Below, piece after piece: positions 38,440 through 48,065 of a DNA stretch of 64,000 bases; the stretch's first letter is position 1, and each line of letters begins with the position of its first letter. The DNA lies in NCBI GenBank assembly GCA_001657325.1, contig LWRO01000005.1, forward strand, positions 1 through 64,000, given 5' to 3'. Under the pieces are notes generated by a model, which was given only the letters and a program-made list of their open reading frames with translations, was not told where the DNA came from and did not search any database. The translations under genes and the position numbers were made by a program. The stretch is from Geitlerinema sp. BBD 1991-9. GTDB taxonomy: Bacteria; Cyanobacteriota; Cyanobacteriia; Cyanobacteriales; Geitlerinemataceae.

Positions 38440-38934
38440 TTAAAAGGGAATGTCGTCTACGAGGGGTTCGTTCGGCGAGTTGACTGGCGTGGGTGTTGCA
38501 CTGGGTACCGTGGGAATTTGGGGTGACGGTACGGATGTCGTACTAACCGGTGACGGACTGACCGGCGTGGCGGCAGCTACCGGTTGGGATGACGGTGCAG
38601 CGGCCAGAGATTGAGTTGCCTCGCTCCGACTACTCGCAATCGTATGGATGCGCTGAGCCGTCATTTCCGCCCGTTTTTCTTTGAAGCCTTCCGATCGATC
38701 GACGAGAATCATACTCAAACGACCTTCCAGAATCACGCGATCGCCACGACGGTAGTTTTGTGCCAACGCCTCGGCCAATTTGCGCCACGCGATCACTTTC
38801 AAGGTCGCTGGAGGATCGCCTTCTCTTGGCGCATCGAACTGAACGAGCATTTCCGCAACTGGAATTTGCGTGTCGCTGGTATAACGCAGTTGCGGGTCTT
38901 GGACGATTTCTGCCATCAAAATACAGCTATTCAT
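38440..38934 (-). CDS. ssb: single-stranded DNA-binding protein
   Basis: 164 aa. An OB-fold domain at ~1-105 (MNSCILMAEIVQDPQLRYTS, VIAWRKLAEALAQNYRRGDRVILEGRL), a Ser/Pro/Thr-rich linker, and the acidic tip DDIPF that recruits partner proteins. Ahead of rsmG in an operon. Confidence 0.93.
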   Translation of the reverse strand: MNSCILMAEIVQDPQLRYTSDTQIPVAEMLVQFDAPREGDPPATLKVIAWRKLAEALAQNYRRGDRVILEGRLSMILVDRSEGFKEKRAEMTAQRIHTIASSRSEATQSLAAAPSSQPVAAATPVSPSPVSTTSVPSPQIPTVPSATPTPVNSPNEPLVDDIPF

Positions 38935-39272
38935 CGAAATTTGAATTCTCTATACGTATCGTCGAACACGCACTGTACCTGTGCGTGCGTGGCGCGGGAA
39001 GAAAACGGGTTAGACAACATAACAATCGAGTTGTCTGCGCCACACACCTGAAGGCGGTGAAATTCCGCCCTTACCACCCATCAGGACAGTGTCTTGGGCC
39101 TGATTGTTGCAGCTGGCGTCCAGACGCGAATCTCGCATCGGGAACAAACAGCGTCGCGCTTTCAACAGCAGCAGATCTGAATTTGCGTACAACTATTGCT
39201 ATTGTACCAAGAGATCGGCTGCCGGATGAGGAGACGAGGCGGTTAAGGAGATATCCCATCATCCGAATCGTC
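38935..39272. other. intergenic, no gene seen
   Basis: 338 bp between the ssb start and the end of the nucleotidyltransferase gene. Overlapping short frames on both strands have no protein features. The ssb promoter should lie at the left side. Confidence 0.4.
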
Positions 39273-41810
39273 TTACATTTCCTCCGGTGGAAGGTTTTGT
39301 CCGCCTTGGTGCTGTTCGACAAACTTTTGAATGCGGTAGCGGTACTCCCGCAACGTTTCATCGACCCAATCTCGATCGTCGCCGTTCGAGAAAATATGTA
39401 CGATGGGTTCACCCGCATCGGGTAACACGAGCACCCAGTTATCAGACTGCGGCTCGACGACTTTGACTCCATCGACCAATTGAATGCGCTCCGTCGGATG
39501 GGTTTCGACCATATGTCGCATCAGTGCCCCTTTTGCCGTCCAGGGACAGCGAATCGTCAGCGAGCGGTGGTACACGCGGGGCAGTTCGGCACAAATTTGT
39601 CCCAACGGTCGCCCTTGTAAGGTTTCCATCTCGATCAATTTCGCGATCGAGAACATGGCATCAAATCCCGGATGGAGTTGCGGGAAGATAAAGCCCATGT
39701 CGCCGCTTCCACCTAACACCACGTTGGGATTGGCGTGACAGGCTTCCATGAGGGCTGTGGGGTTGGCTTTCGTTCGAATCACTTCTCCGTCGTGGCGGCG
39801 TGCGATTTGCTCGACAGCACTCGATGTGTGAACGGGGACGACAACGGCTCCGCGCGGATTTGCCGTCAGAACGGCATTGACCATAAACGCCGTCAGTTGT
39901 TCGCCGCGAATGGGAATACCGGATTCGTCGATGAGGATGAACTGTTCGCCGTTCGCAGACACTTGAGCGCCGAAGTTGGCTCGCAGGGCTTCAACGACTT
40001 GACCGAGTTGAGTTAAAAGGCTTTCGCGTTCTTCGGCTGACAGTGCAACTTGATTCAAGCTGGCGTTGAGGACAACGGCATCGCAACCGAATTTAGCCAG
40101 CAGTCGGGGTAGTATGGCTCCTGAAACCGCATAGGCATAATCGATAACGACTTTGGCTCCGCCGTGACGGATGGCTTCGACGTCGAGCAGTTTCTCGAAG
40201 CCGGTGCTGTAAATTTCTAGGACTTGACTGGGATAGACCATGTCGCCGATTTCGGCAATTTGAGCCCGTCGGAGGTCTTCCTTGAAGTAGGCGCCTTCAA
40301 TTTTTTTCTCTTTGGCTTTGGTGATGTTGATACCGTTGCTGTCGAAGAATTCAATTAAAATACAATCCGATCGATCCGGGTGAACGCGCACGTGTAGACC
40401 GCCCGCGACGTTAAGGTGAGGGGCAATCGAGCGCGAGATCGGAATGGCAGTGGACTCTAAGTTTTGGATGTTAACCCCCACAGACATGATTCCCGCGATG
40501 ATCGATCGAGAAACCATCCGCGAGATACTCCGCTGATCTCGGGAGACGACAACCCGCGCGCCGAGTTTGAGTGTCGAACCGTAGGCAGCACCGAGTTTGA
40601 CCGCAAATTCAGGGGTAATGTCGATATTCGCAAGTCCGCTGACACCTCGTTGTCCGAAAAGACTGCGCCGTGCGGTTTGTCCCCAAATGAGATTGATATT
40701 TAAAATCGCACCCGATTCGATTTTTTTGCTCGGCCAGACGCGCACGCTGGGACTGATTTGGGCTTCTTCCCCAACCGTTGACAGAGGCCCTACCACTGCA
40801 CCTTCGAGAACGTGCGCTCGTCGATCGACTCGAGTGCCGCGACAAATCGTACAAGCCCGTAGGTGAACTTCTTCGCCAACGATCGCGCCGTTCCAAACGA
40901 TGGGTCGTTTGAGGTCGGCATCCGCTCCGATGGTCACGTTATCGCCAATGACCGTCCCAGACTCAAGATTGGCGCGGGGGCCGACACGACAATTGTGTCC
41001 CAGTAAGAGGGGGGCTTCGAGCTTAGCACTGTCGTCGATATAGGTATTCTGACCGACCCAAATACCGGGTTCTTTTTCCTGGTAGGCAAAATCGAGCTGA
41101 ACTTTTCCGCGTAGAGCATCGTATTGGGCAGCTCGGTAGGCTTCGAGATGTCCGACATCGCACCAATACCCTTCGGCGATGTACCCGTACATCGGTTCGC
41201 CTTTTTCGAGCAAGAGTGGGAATAAGTCTTTAGAGAAGTCACACTCTTGGTTGGGGGGGAGATACTGTAAGACCTCGGGTTCGAGGATGTAGGTTCCCGT
41301 GTTGACCGTATCGGAGAAGATTTCGGACGCTGAAGGCTTTTCGAGGAAGCGGACGATCTTTTGGTTTTCGTCAACGATGACGACCCCGAATTCGATGGGA
41401 TTGGGAATGTGTTTGAGAATGAGCGTCGCTTTCGAGCCTTTTTGGCGGTGGAATTCGATCGCAGCACTCAGGTCGAAGTCAGTAATTGCGTCGCCGCTAA
41501 TCACGATGAAGGTGTCAGTGAGGAGGTCTTCGACGTTTTTGACACACCCAGCAGTCCCGAGGGGTTGTTCTTCCTCAACAGCATAGGTCATTTGAACGCC
41601 GAAGTCTTTGCCGTCTTGGAAGTAGTCCCGCATGATGTCGGGGAGGTAGTGGACGGTGGCAATCACTTCGGTGATGTTGTGATGTTTGAGGAGGTTGAGG
41701 ATATGCTCGGCAATCGGACGGTTGAGTACCGGAACCATGGGTTTCGGTAGGTCGCAGGTTAGCGGTCTCAGTCGCGTTCCCGATCCTCCGGCCATTAACA
41801 CTGCTCGCAT
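39273..41810 (-). CDS. mannose-1-phosphate guanylyltransferase-like / phosphomutase-like fusion
   Basis: About 845 aa from the ATG at 41810 (MRAVLMAGGSGTRLRPLTCD); an upstream start at 41840 is less likely. N-terminal nucleotidyltransferase (~1-235) with the GGSGTRLRP pyrophosphorylase motif, followed by left-handed beta-helix hexapeptides (~240-370), then a phosphoglucomutase/phosphomannomutase-like region (~375-830). The mutase part lacks the usual TASHNP phosphoserine loop (here GGLHVRVHPDRSD) and the DGDADR metal loop (here FILIDESGIPI), so mutase activity is doubtful. Cyanobacteria commonly carry this fusion, usually annotated Mpg; it should make GDP-mannose or a related sugar nucleotide for polysaccharide synthesis. 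Confidence 0.88.
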   Translation of the reverse strand: MRAVLMAGGSGTRLRPLTCDLPKPMVPVLNRPIAEHILNLLKHHNITEVIATVHYLPDIMRDYFQDGKDFGVQMTYAVEEEQPLGTAGCVKNVEDLLTDTFIVISGDAITDFDLSAAIEFHRQKGSKATLILKHIPNPIEFGVVIVDENQKIVRFLEKPSASEIFSDTVNTGTYILEPEVLQYLPPNQECDFSKDLFPLLLEKGEPMYGYIAEGYWCDVGHLEAYRAAQYDALRGKVQLDFAYQEKEPGIWVGQNTYIDDSAKLEAPLLLGHNCRVGPRANLESGTVIGDNVTIGADADLKRPIVWNGAIVGEEVHLRACTICRGTRVDRRAHVLEGAVVGPLSTVGEEAQISPSVRVWPSKKIESGAILNINLIWGQTARRSLFGQRGVSGLANIDITPEFAVKLGAAYGSTLKLGARVVVSRDQRSISRMVSRSIIAGIMSVGVNIQNLESTAIPISRSIAPHLNVAGGLHVRVHPDRSDCILIEFFDSNGINITKAKEKKIEGAYFKEDLRRAQIAEIGDMVYPSQVLEIYSTGFEKLLDVEAIRHGGAKVVIDYAYAVSGAILPRLLAKFGCDAVVLNASLNQVALSAEERESLLTQLGQVVEALRANFGAQVSANGEQFILIDESGIPIRGEQLTAFMVNAVLTANPRGAVVVPVHTSSAVEQIARRHDGEVIRTKANPTALMEACHANPNVVLGGSGDMGFIFPQLHPGFDAMFSIAKLIEMETLQGRPLGQICAELPRVYHRSLTIRCPWTAKGALMRHMVETHPTERIQLVDGVKVVEPQSDNWVLVLPDAGEPIVHIFSNGDDRDWVDETLREYRYRIQKFVEQHQGGQNLPPEEM

Positions 41811-42741
41811 AAGTGCTCCTTTGATTGCGCTTGTCAACAAATGTGTTTCTCTAACAAGGTATTACAGGTTTGGGGCATTATAGAGCAGCACAAAGTTCCA
41901 CACCGTTAAAGTCTAGATCGATGGAGAGGGGTCAAGGGAGCATAGAGAAGTGTCGAAGGAAGCATACAGGATCGCGATTTTAGCCAAACGGACTGAGTGG
42001 GGGAGCGAGAAGGGAAAGTTCAAAAAGCTTGAAAACCCTATTGTGTCGAGATCGTGGCAGCCTTAAACGTCAGCTTGGGTGCAAAATGCAACTCGGTGAC
42101 CGATGAGAATCGGGAATTTGGGGGAGTCGTTTCACGAGAGTCGATCGAGATCGTTCGACACGCACTGAGATAGGTATTTCTCCACGGATGGATGAGATCG
42201 ATCGTTGATTTGTTAACAGCCAAAGTTTTAATTTCGAGCGTCAGTTGCGTTACAAAACTACACGATATGCTGCTGCTAGATTGTATCGCATCTAGGCTTT
42301 TATCGTATTAAGTAATGTTTCGTCGAGTTCAGCACGATGACCGCGATCTCAGTCTAATATTGTGGCATTGAAGCGACGTTCGACCTCGCGCTAATTGACT
42401 TTTGTAACATCGACATCAATGTTCGTCAAAAAAAGAGTAGTTTTGTAAAAATACATAAATATTTCTCATTAAAGATTCCCTTTTTTTCCTAATAATTGGT
42501 AGCGTATATATCAGACAATAACACGGATTCATGGAAATCAAAAGCTGATGACATTTTGAGTGAAGATTTCCATCACTTGATTGAAAGAATCCGTCAAGCC
42601 GAGACAGCTTCGATCGAATCCCCATGGAGGGGATGGAGTCTAACAAAAATCGAAATCGCAACAAAATCGACCTTGTTTGGCTCGTGTAGCCGAGTAGACG
42701 GTTTTCGCAACATACAACTCAAGAAATCAAGGAGCGATACC
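41811..42741. other. long untranslated region upstream of pckA
   Basis: 931 bp without a supported gene. The pckA frame is open back to 42496, but the upstream part (SDNNTDSWKSKADDIL...) is unlike PEPCK and the family start is at 42742. The divergent promoters of the sugar-nucleotide gene and pckA must lie here. I saw no riboswitch or RNA gene I could name. Confidence 0.45.
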
Positions 42742-44448
42742 ATGAACGAGCGAATTTTTTTTAACGACAACGCTTATCACGACATTTCCGTTTCCACCTT
42801 AATCAAACGTCAACTCGCCCATCGAGAAACGCTAGACGGTTACATGGCCGAACCCATCGATTATTACCGAGCAGAATTCCCGACCTACGGACTAGAAACC
42901 CTCGGCATCAAACACCCCGGTCGCATCTATCGCAACCTTTGCGTTTCCAAGCTCATCGAACACGCTTTAGCCCGTGGAGAAGCCATCTTAGCCAGTAACG
43001 GCGCGTTGTGTGTCAAAACGGGCAAATATACAGGGCGTTCCCCCAACGACAAATTCATCGTGGACGAAGCTATCAGTCACGATAAAATCCATTGGAACCA
43101 ACTGAACGTTCCCATTTCAGAAGATAACTTCAACCGTCTCTACCGACACGTCCGTTCCTACGTCCAAGGACGCGATTTGTACATTTTCGACGGGTATGTG
43201 GGGGCCGATCCCAAATACCGCATGGGCGTTCGCATTATCAACGAGCTACCCGCTCAAAACCTGTTCGCCCATCAAATGTTCATCCGCCCCAATCCCGAAG
43301 ACCTCGATCGACATCAAGCGGACTTTACGGTCTTAGCCGTTCCGGGCTTGTACGGCGACATCGACGACGGCATTAACTCAGAAGCCTTTATCGTCGCACA
43401 CTTCGCCAAAAAGCTCATCATTATCGGCGGATCGCAATACGCGGGAGAAATCAAAAAATCCGTGTTCTCCTTGATGAACTATTTCATGACCAAGCGCAAC
43501 GTGTTACCGATGCACTGCTCCGCAAACATGGATGCTAACGGCAACACCGCCTTGTTTTTCGGCTTGTCGGGAACGGGTAAAACGACCCTATCAGCCGACC
43601 CCAAACGCCGCTTGATCGGAGACGACGAACACGGTTGGTCTGACGATGGAATCTTCAACTTTGAAGGCGGTTGCTATGCCAAAACCATTCATCTGTCCCG
43701 CGAAAACGAACCGCAAATTTGGAACGCCATTCGTTTTGGCTCGATGATGGAAAACGTGGTACTCGATCGAGCCACCCGCAGACCCGACTACGACGACAAC
43801 ACCCTAACCGAAAACACCCGCGTTGCCTATCCCATCCACTACATCCCCGACGTGGTTCTCCCCAGTATCGGCGGACATCCCAAAACCGTCATCTTCCTCA
43901 CCGCTGATGCGTTCGGCGTTCTGCCCCCGATCTCCAAACTCACCAAAGCGCAAGCGATGTACCATTTCATTTCCGGGTACACCAGCAAGCTCGCCGGCAC
44001 AGAACGGGGGGTCACCGAACCACAAGCCACGTTTTCCGCGTGTTTCGGTAAACCCTTCCTTCCCCTGTCAGCGACAGTCTACGCAGAAATGCTCGGACAG
44101 CGTCTCGAACAGCAAGGAACCCAAGTTTACCTCATCAATACGGGCTGGTCGGGCGGTCCTTACGGAGTCGGCCGCCGTATGGAAATCAAGCACACGAGAG
44201 CGATGGTTTCAGCAGCTCTCAACGGGCAGCTCGCCGACACCCCCTTCCATCCTCATCCCATCTTTAAGGTACTCGTTCCCGAGTGGGTTCCCGGCGTGCC
44301 ATCGGATATTCTCGATCCGAAAAATACTTGGCGCGATCCCGATGCCTACGACCGCCAAGCCAAGGAACTCGCCTCTCGCTTTGCCGAAAACTTTGCCCGT
44401 CATTCCAACGCCGCACCTGAAATCGTAGCTGCTGAACCGGAGCATTGA
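42742..44448 (+). CDS. pckA: phosphoenolpyruvate carboxykinase (ATP)
   Basis: 568 aa. It converts oxaloacetate plus ATP to PEP and CO2. The P-loop is GLSGTGKTTLSADP (~273-286), the metal loop LIGDDEHGWSDDG follows, and substrate-binding GKYTGRSPNDKF, GGSQYAGEIKKSVF and INTGWSGGPYG are present. The ATG at 42742 is chosen for the AAGGAGCG site 8-13 bases upstream and agreement with the family N-terminus. ATP-type PEPCK is not universal in cyanobacteria; here it implies gluconeogenic or C4-type recycling capacity. It faces mrdA tail to tail with 27 bp between stops. Confidence 0.96.
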   Translation: MNERIFFNDNAYHDISVSTLIKRQLAHRETLDGYMAEPIDYYRAEFPTYGLETLGIKHPGRIYRNLCVSKLIEHALARGEAILASNGALCVKTGKYTGRSPNDKFIVDEAISHDKIHWNQLNVPISEDNFNRLYRHVRSYVQGRDLYIFDGYVGADPKYRMGVRIINELPAQNLFAHQMFIRPNPEDLDRHQADFTVLAVPGLYGDIDDGINSEAFIVAHFAKKLIIIGGSQYAGEIKKSVFSLMNYFMTKRNVLPMHCSANMDANGNTALFFGLSGTGKTTLSADPKRRLIGDDEHGWSDDGIFNFEGGCYAKTIHLSRENEPQIWNAIRFGSMMENVVLDRATRRPDYDDNTLTENTRVAYPIHYIPDVVLPSIGGHPKTVIFLTADAFGVLPPISKLTKAQAMYHFISGYTSKLAGTERGVTEPQATFSACFGKPFLPLSATVYAEMLGQRLEQQGTQVYLINTGWSGGPYGVGRRMEIKHTRAMVSAALNGQLADTPFHPHPIFKVLVPEWVPGVPSDILDPKNTWRDPDAYDRQAKELASRFAENFARHSNAAPEIVAAEPEH

Positions 44449-44455
44449 CAGTTTG

Positions 44456-44508
44456 CCGTCATCCGCCATCCGTTCTCAGTTTGCGGGTGGTTGATTGACG
44501 GATGACGG
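44456..44508. terminator. inverted repeat between pckA and mrdA, possible bidirectional terminator
   Basis: Perfect 10-bp arms CCGTCATCCG (44456-44465) and CGGATGACGG (44499-44508) with a 33-nt loop, straddling the mrdA stop. No T-run, so termination is only a possibility. Confidence 0.4.
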
Positions 44509-46290
44509 GTGATTGAAATAGGCTTCGAGGACGCGCAAAACCTTCGGTCCAGTAAAAGAACCACCGCCCTGGCCCGAGTGTTCTCCAAAGGCGACGACAA
44601 CGATTTCAGGATCGTCCATCGGGGCATAAGCGCCAAACCAAGTGTGAGACTCATAGGGAGGGGCTTCTGCAGTGCCGCTTTTTCCCGCAAAGGGTGGAAT
44701 GCTCGGAGAATTAATTTTCGAGCCGGTTCCCATGGTGATGACCTCCCGCAGTCCTCGATCCAACACGTCTAGCGTCGATCGACTGAGATTGAGAGATTCT
44801 CGCCACTGGCTCGCCTCTGCGTCGTCCTTCAGAAGGTGAGGGCGCACGCGATAGCCGCCATTGGCAGGAACGGCAAACATCACCGCCACTTGCAGGGGCG
44901 AGGATTGTAAATAACCCTGACCGATCGACATATTGATCGTATCGCCGAGATACCAGCCTTCCCCAATCACGTCCCGTTTCCAAGCATCGTCCGGAACGAG
45001 GCCTGGAGCTTCTTCAGCAGCGAGTTCGATACCTGTTTTTTCCCCGAACCCGTAGCGGCGCGTCCATTCAATTAAAATCCTGTCACCAATCCCCTGAGCG
45101 ATTTGGTAAAAAAACGTATCGCTACTCCAGGCCATGGCATCGGCAAAGTCGAGGGGTCCGAATCCGACGCGGTTCCAATCCCAAAATCGGATACCACCTG
45201 CTGTGATGTAGGGATAGGTCGGAAGAACCGTTTCCGGGGGAAATTCGCCGGATTCAATGGCGGCTGTGGTCGTGACGATTTTAAAGGTGCTGGCGGGGGG
45301 AAATCCTTGCAAAGCACGATTGACGAAAGGATAGTCGGCGCTTTGGAGTCTTTGCCAGTCTTCATCGCTAATGCGTGCAGAAAAAATATTGGGATCGAAA
45401 GCAGGGCGGCTGACCATCGCTAAAACAGCACCGTTACGGGGATCGATCGCCACGATCGATCCCTTCGTGTTGCCGAGGGTGGCTTCAGCGACCTTTTGTA
45501 ACTCTAAATCCAACGTAATTTGAACGTCTCGCCCCCCCTGCGCGAGCTTTTCGCCTAAAACGCGAATCACTTGTCCGCGACTATCGACCTCAACTTGTCG
45601 TCCGCCCCATTCACCGCGTAGTTGCTTTTCAAACGCCGCCTCAACCCCCATTTGACCGACGATATCTCCGAGGCGATACCCTTCCTCTCCTTCCTCTTCA
45701 AATCGTCGCAAACCCTGTTCGTTAATTTCCCCCGTGTAGCCGAGGACATGGGCCGCAACAGCGTTATTGGGGTAAGTGCGAACGGCTTCGACACTCACTT
45801 CGATTCCTTTAAATTCCTGACTGTATTCCTCAAGCGCTGTGACTTGAGCGGGGGTGAGGCGACGGGCCACCCGAATGGGAAGCGGAGAATTGTAGCCCAT
45901 CTGTTCGAGGCGATCGAGAACGTTCTCCGGTGGGAGATTGAGAATCGCACACAGTCGATCGACGGTTTCCGGCCATTCCTGGGGTTTTTGTGCCAGCGGC
46001 CAGAGGTAAACCGTGTGCGACAAACTCGAACTGGCGAGAATTTGTCCGTTTCGATCGAAAATATTCCCTCGTGCGGGTTGGGTCGGAATCAAGCGAATGC
46101 GATTGTCTTCCGCCAACTGTCGGTTCCGCGCGCCTTGTACGAGCTGCAAATAGGCCAGGCGCGCGCCGATGCCACCCACCATCACCAACGTAATCGCCAG
46201 CATGACTGAAACAGCTTGGGAAAACTGTCCGACCGTTCGTTTGTTGGCACGGTTCCCAAACGACGAAGAGGGAATTGAGTTCATAGACAC
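44476..46290 (-). CDS. mrdA: penicillin-binding protein 2 (elongasome transpeptidase)
   Basis: 604 aa. One N-terminal membrane helix (~25-50), a PBP dimerisation domain starting RLIPTQPARGNIFDRNG, and a transpeptidase domain with STFK at ~333 (catalytic Ser), the SSD triad motif in MAWSSDTFFYQ, and KSGTAE at ~536. The pattern GDTINMSIGQGYLQSSPLQVA is typical of PBP2/MrdA rather than FtsI. It cross-links peptidoglycan during lateral wall growth. RodA and Mre genes are not in the window. Confidence 0.93.
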   Translation of the reverse strand: MSMNSIPSSSFGNRANKRTVGQFSQAVSVMLAITLVMVGGIGARLAYLQLVQGARNRQLAEDNRIRLIPTQPARGNIFDRNGQILASSSLSHTVYLWPLAQKPQEWPETVDRLCAILNLPPENVLDRLEQMGYNSPLPIRVARRLTPAQVTALEEYSQEFKGIEVSVEAVRTYPNNAVAAHVLGYTGEINEQGLRRFEEEGEEGYRLGDIVGQMGVEAAFEKQLRGEWGGRQVEVDSRGQVIRVLGEKLAQGGRDVQITLDLELQKVAEATLGNTKGSIVAIDPRNGAVLAMVSRPAFDPNIFSARISDEDWQRLQSADYPFVNRALQGFPPASTFKIVTTTAAIESGEFPPETVLPTYPYITAGGIRFWDWNRVGFGPLDFADAMAWSSDTFFYQIAQGIGDRILIEWTRRYGFGEKTGIELAAEEAPGLVPDDAWKRDVIGEGWYLGDTINMSIGQGYLQSSPLQVAVMFAVPANGGYRVRPHLLKDDAEASQWRESLNLSRSTLDVLDRGLREVITMGTGSKINSPSIPPFAGKSGTAEAPPYESHTWFGAYAPMDDPEIVVVAFGEHSGQGGGSFTGPKVLRVLEAYFNHPSSVNQPPAN

Positions 46291-46674
46291 GTGGAATTCG
46301 ATCGATGCTCGTTCTGAGAAAAGCCGTGATGCGATCGCTGGGCGATGAGGTGAGGAAACGACCCAAGACGGGAGAACGGCTACTCAGAACTGTGTTCGCG
46401 GCTCGCAGTTCACCCTAAAAGCCTCGCGCTGCCCGGGCCCTTTAGTCTACCCCATTATAAAAGTAACGACTCCCGAGAAAAACCGTAACGAACGACCTCA
46501 GCGTTCTATATCTGTCGCGACAATCGCCAATCCCCCCGATACAATAGAGTACTAGCGATTGTAGGCGCAGTGCCTCGTGCCTGCCTCGCGGGACGTTCCG
46601 CCCCTACAATCTACGGGAAAACTCCAACGATCCGACCAGCAGTCGGATTGAGCGACGACCCAGGAGCCGTCACT
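46291..46674. promoter_or_regulatory. divergent upstream region of mrdA and potA
   Basis: 384 bp, no gene. Contains a GTTCGCGGCTCGC block (46394-46406) that recurs in the hairpin between potB and potC, suggesting a small dispersed repeat. The potA ATG has AGGAG at 46662-46666. Confidence 0.45.
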
Positions 46675-47802
46675 ATGTTGCAAACTGCCTCCTACAACAG
46701 CGATCGAACTACCCTCGATTCAGCGTTCGATGTCGAACTCCGCAAAGTCTTTAAAGTCTTCAACGGTGAAACGGCTGTTCGCGGTGTCGAGTTGAACATT
46801 GCCCCTGGCGAATTTTTCAGCATTCTCGGACCGTCTGGTTGTGGAAAAACGACCACACTACGGCTCATTGCTGGATTTGAAACCCCTTCAGCGGGGGAAG
46901 TCCTCATTCGGGGCAAATCCATGACGCAAGTCCCACCCTACCGGCGACCGGCCAATACAGTTTTCCAAAGCTACGCTTTATTCGACCATATGAAGGTCTG
47001 GGATAACGTGGCGTTTGGATTGCGAATCAAACGCCTCAGTCGCAGTGAAATCCAGCAACGGGTCGATGACGTGTTGCAGTTGGTGAAAATGGAGTCTTTT
47101 GCCAACCGCTATCCCAAACAACTCTCGGGAGGACAGCGTCAGCGAGTCGCACTTGCCCGAGCGCTAGTCAACCGTCCAGCCGTGCTGTTACTCGACGAAC
47201 CGCTGGGCGCGTTAGATCTGAAATTACGAAAGCAAATGCAGGTCGAACTCTCCAACCTGCACCAGGATTTGGGATTGACGTTCGTGATGGTGACTCACGA
47301 CCAGGAAGAGGCGCTGTCTCTATCCGATCGCATTGCGGTGATGAAAGACGGAAGAATCGAGCAGATCGGCACGCCCAACGACATTTACGAACGTCCTCAA
47401 ACCCCTTTCATCGCTGACTTCATCGGCGACACCAATTTATTTGAAGGCCGTGTGGAAAGTTCGGATGCCACCAGTGCCTTAATCCGCACGCACACGGGTT
47501 TGAAAATCGTCGTCGCGCGTTCTCCAGAGGAAAACGATGCCGTCCACCACGCTGTCGTCAGCGTGCGCCCGGAAAAAATCCACCTACACCTCAGCCCCCC
47601 CGAAGCGATACAAAATGCTTTCCCAGGACAGTTAAAGCACGTGATGTACTTGGGAACCCATCTGCACTGTGTCGTCCAGCTCGATTCTGGGGAAAACCTG
47701 ACGGTGCGCCTACCCAATCGTTTCAGTACCGTTCCCGAAGATCGATCGCCCGTATACGTGTCCTGGTCGCCTTCAGACTGTATCGCGTTAGCAGCGCTGT
47801 AA
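46675..47802 (+). CDS. potA: spermidine/putrescine ABC transporter ATP-binding protein
   Basis: 375 aa. Walker A GPSGCGKTT (52-60), signature LSGGQRQRVALARAL (~149), Walker B LLLDEPLGALD, then a C-terminal TOBE domain (~280-370). The ATG at 46675 with AGGAG upstream is preferred over a longer open frame from 46570. First gene of potA-potD-potB-potC. Confidence 0.94.
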   Translation: MLQTASYNSDRTTLDSAFDVELRKVFKVFNGETAVRGVELNIAPGEFFSILGPSGCGKTTTLRLIAGFETPSAGEVLIRGKSMTQVPPYRRPANTVFQSYALFDHMKVWDNVAFGLRIKRLSRSEIQQRVDDVLQLVKMESFANRYPKQLSGGQRQRVALARALVNRPAVLLLDEPLGALDLKLRKQMQVELSNLHQDLGLTFVMVTHDQEEALSLSDRIAVMKDGRIEQIGTPNDIYERPQTPFIADFIGDTNLFEGRVESSDATSALIRTHTGLKIVVARSPEENDAVHHAVVSVRPEKIHLHLSPPEAIQNAFPGQLKHVMYLGTHLHCVVQLDSGENLTVRLPNRFSTVPEDRSPVYVSWSPSDCIALAAL

Positions 47803-48065
47803 GTGCCATTTGAAAAGTTCCGAGCGAATGCCGTTCGCCCCGACTCTCGTCGCGGTACTATACGTAGGGTGCGTGATGGCATTAATCTTCATCACTGGTT
47901 CGCCCCATTCTCGAGCGTCGCGCAACCCGGACGCGCATCCAGCAAGACGGACAATCGATCGAAGTCGGATGGGGCTGACGAGTGATAGATAACGGATGAC
48001 GGGAGACCGTTTGCTGCTCGCGACTCACTGTAAATGCCTGCTCGTGGAAGAAGTTTTATCAACGT

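Noticed and set aside
42496-42741. 82-codon N-terminal extension of pckA
   Set aside because: The PEPCK family starts at the ATG at 42742, which has a good ribosome-binding site; the extension has no similarity to the family and is read as chance open frame.
43823-44428. Plus-strand 201-codon frame inside pckA
   Set aside because: Overlaps a clear PEPCK domain in another frame; Ser/Pro-rich shadow.
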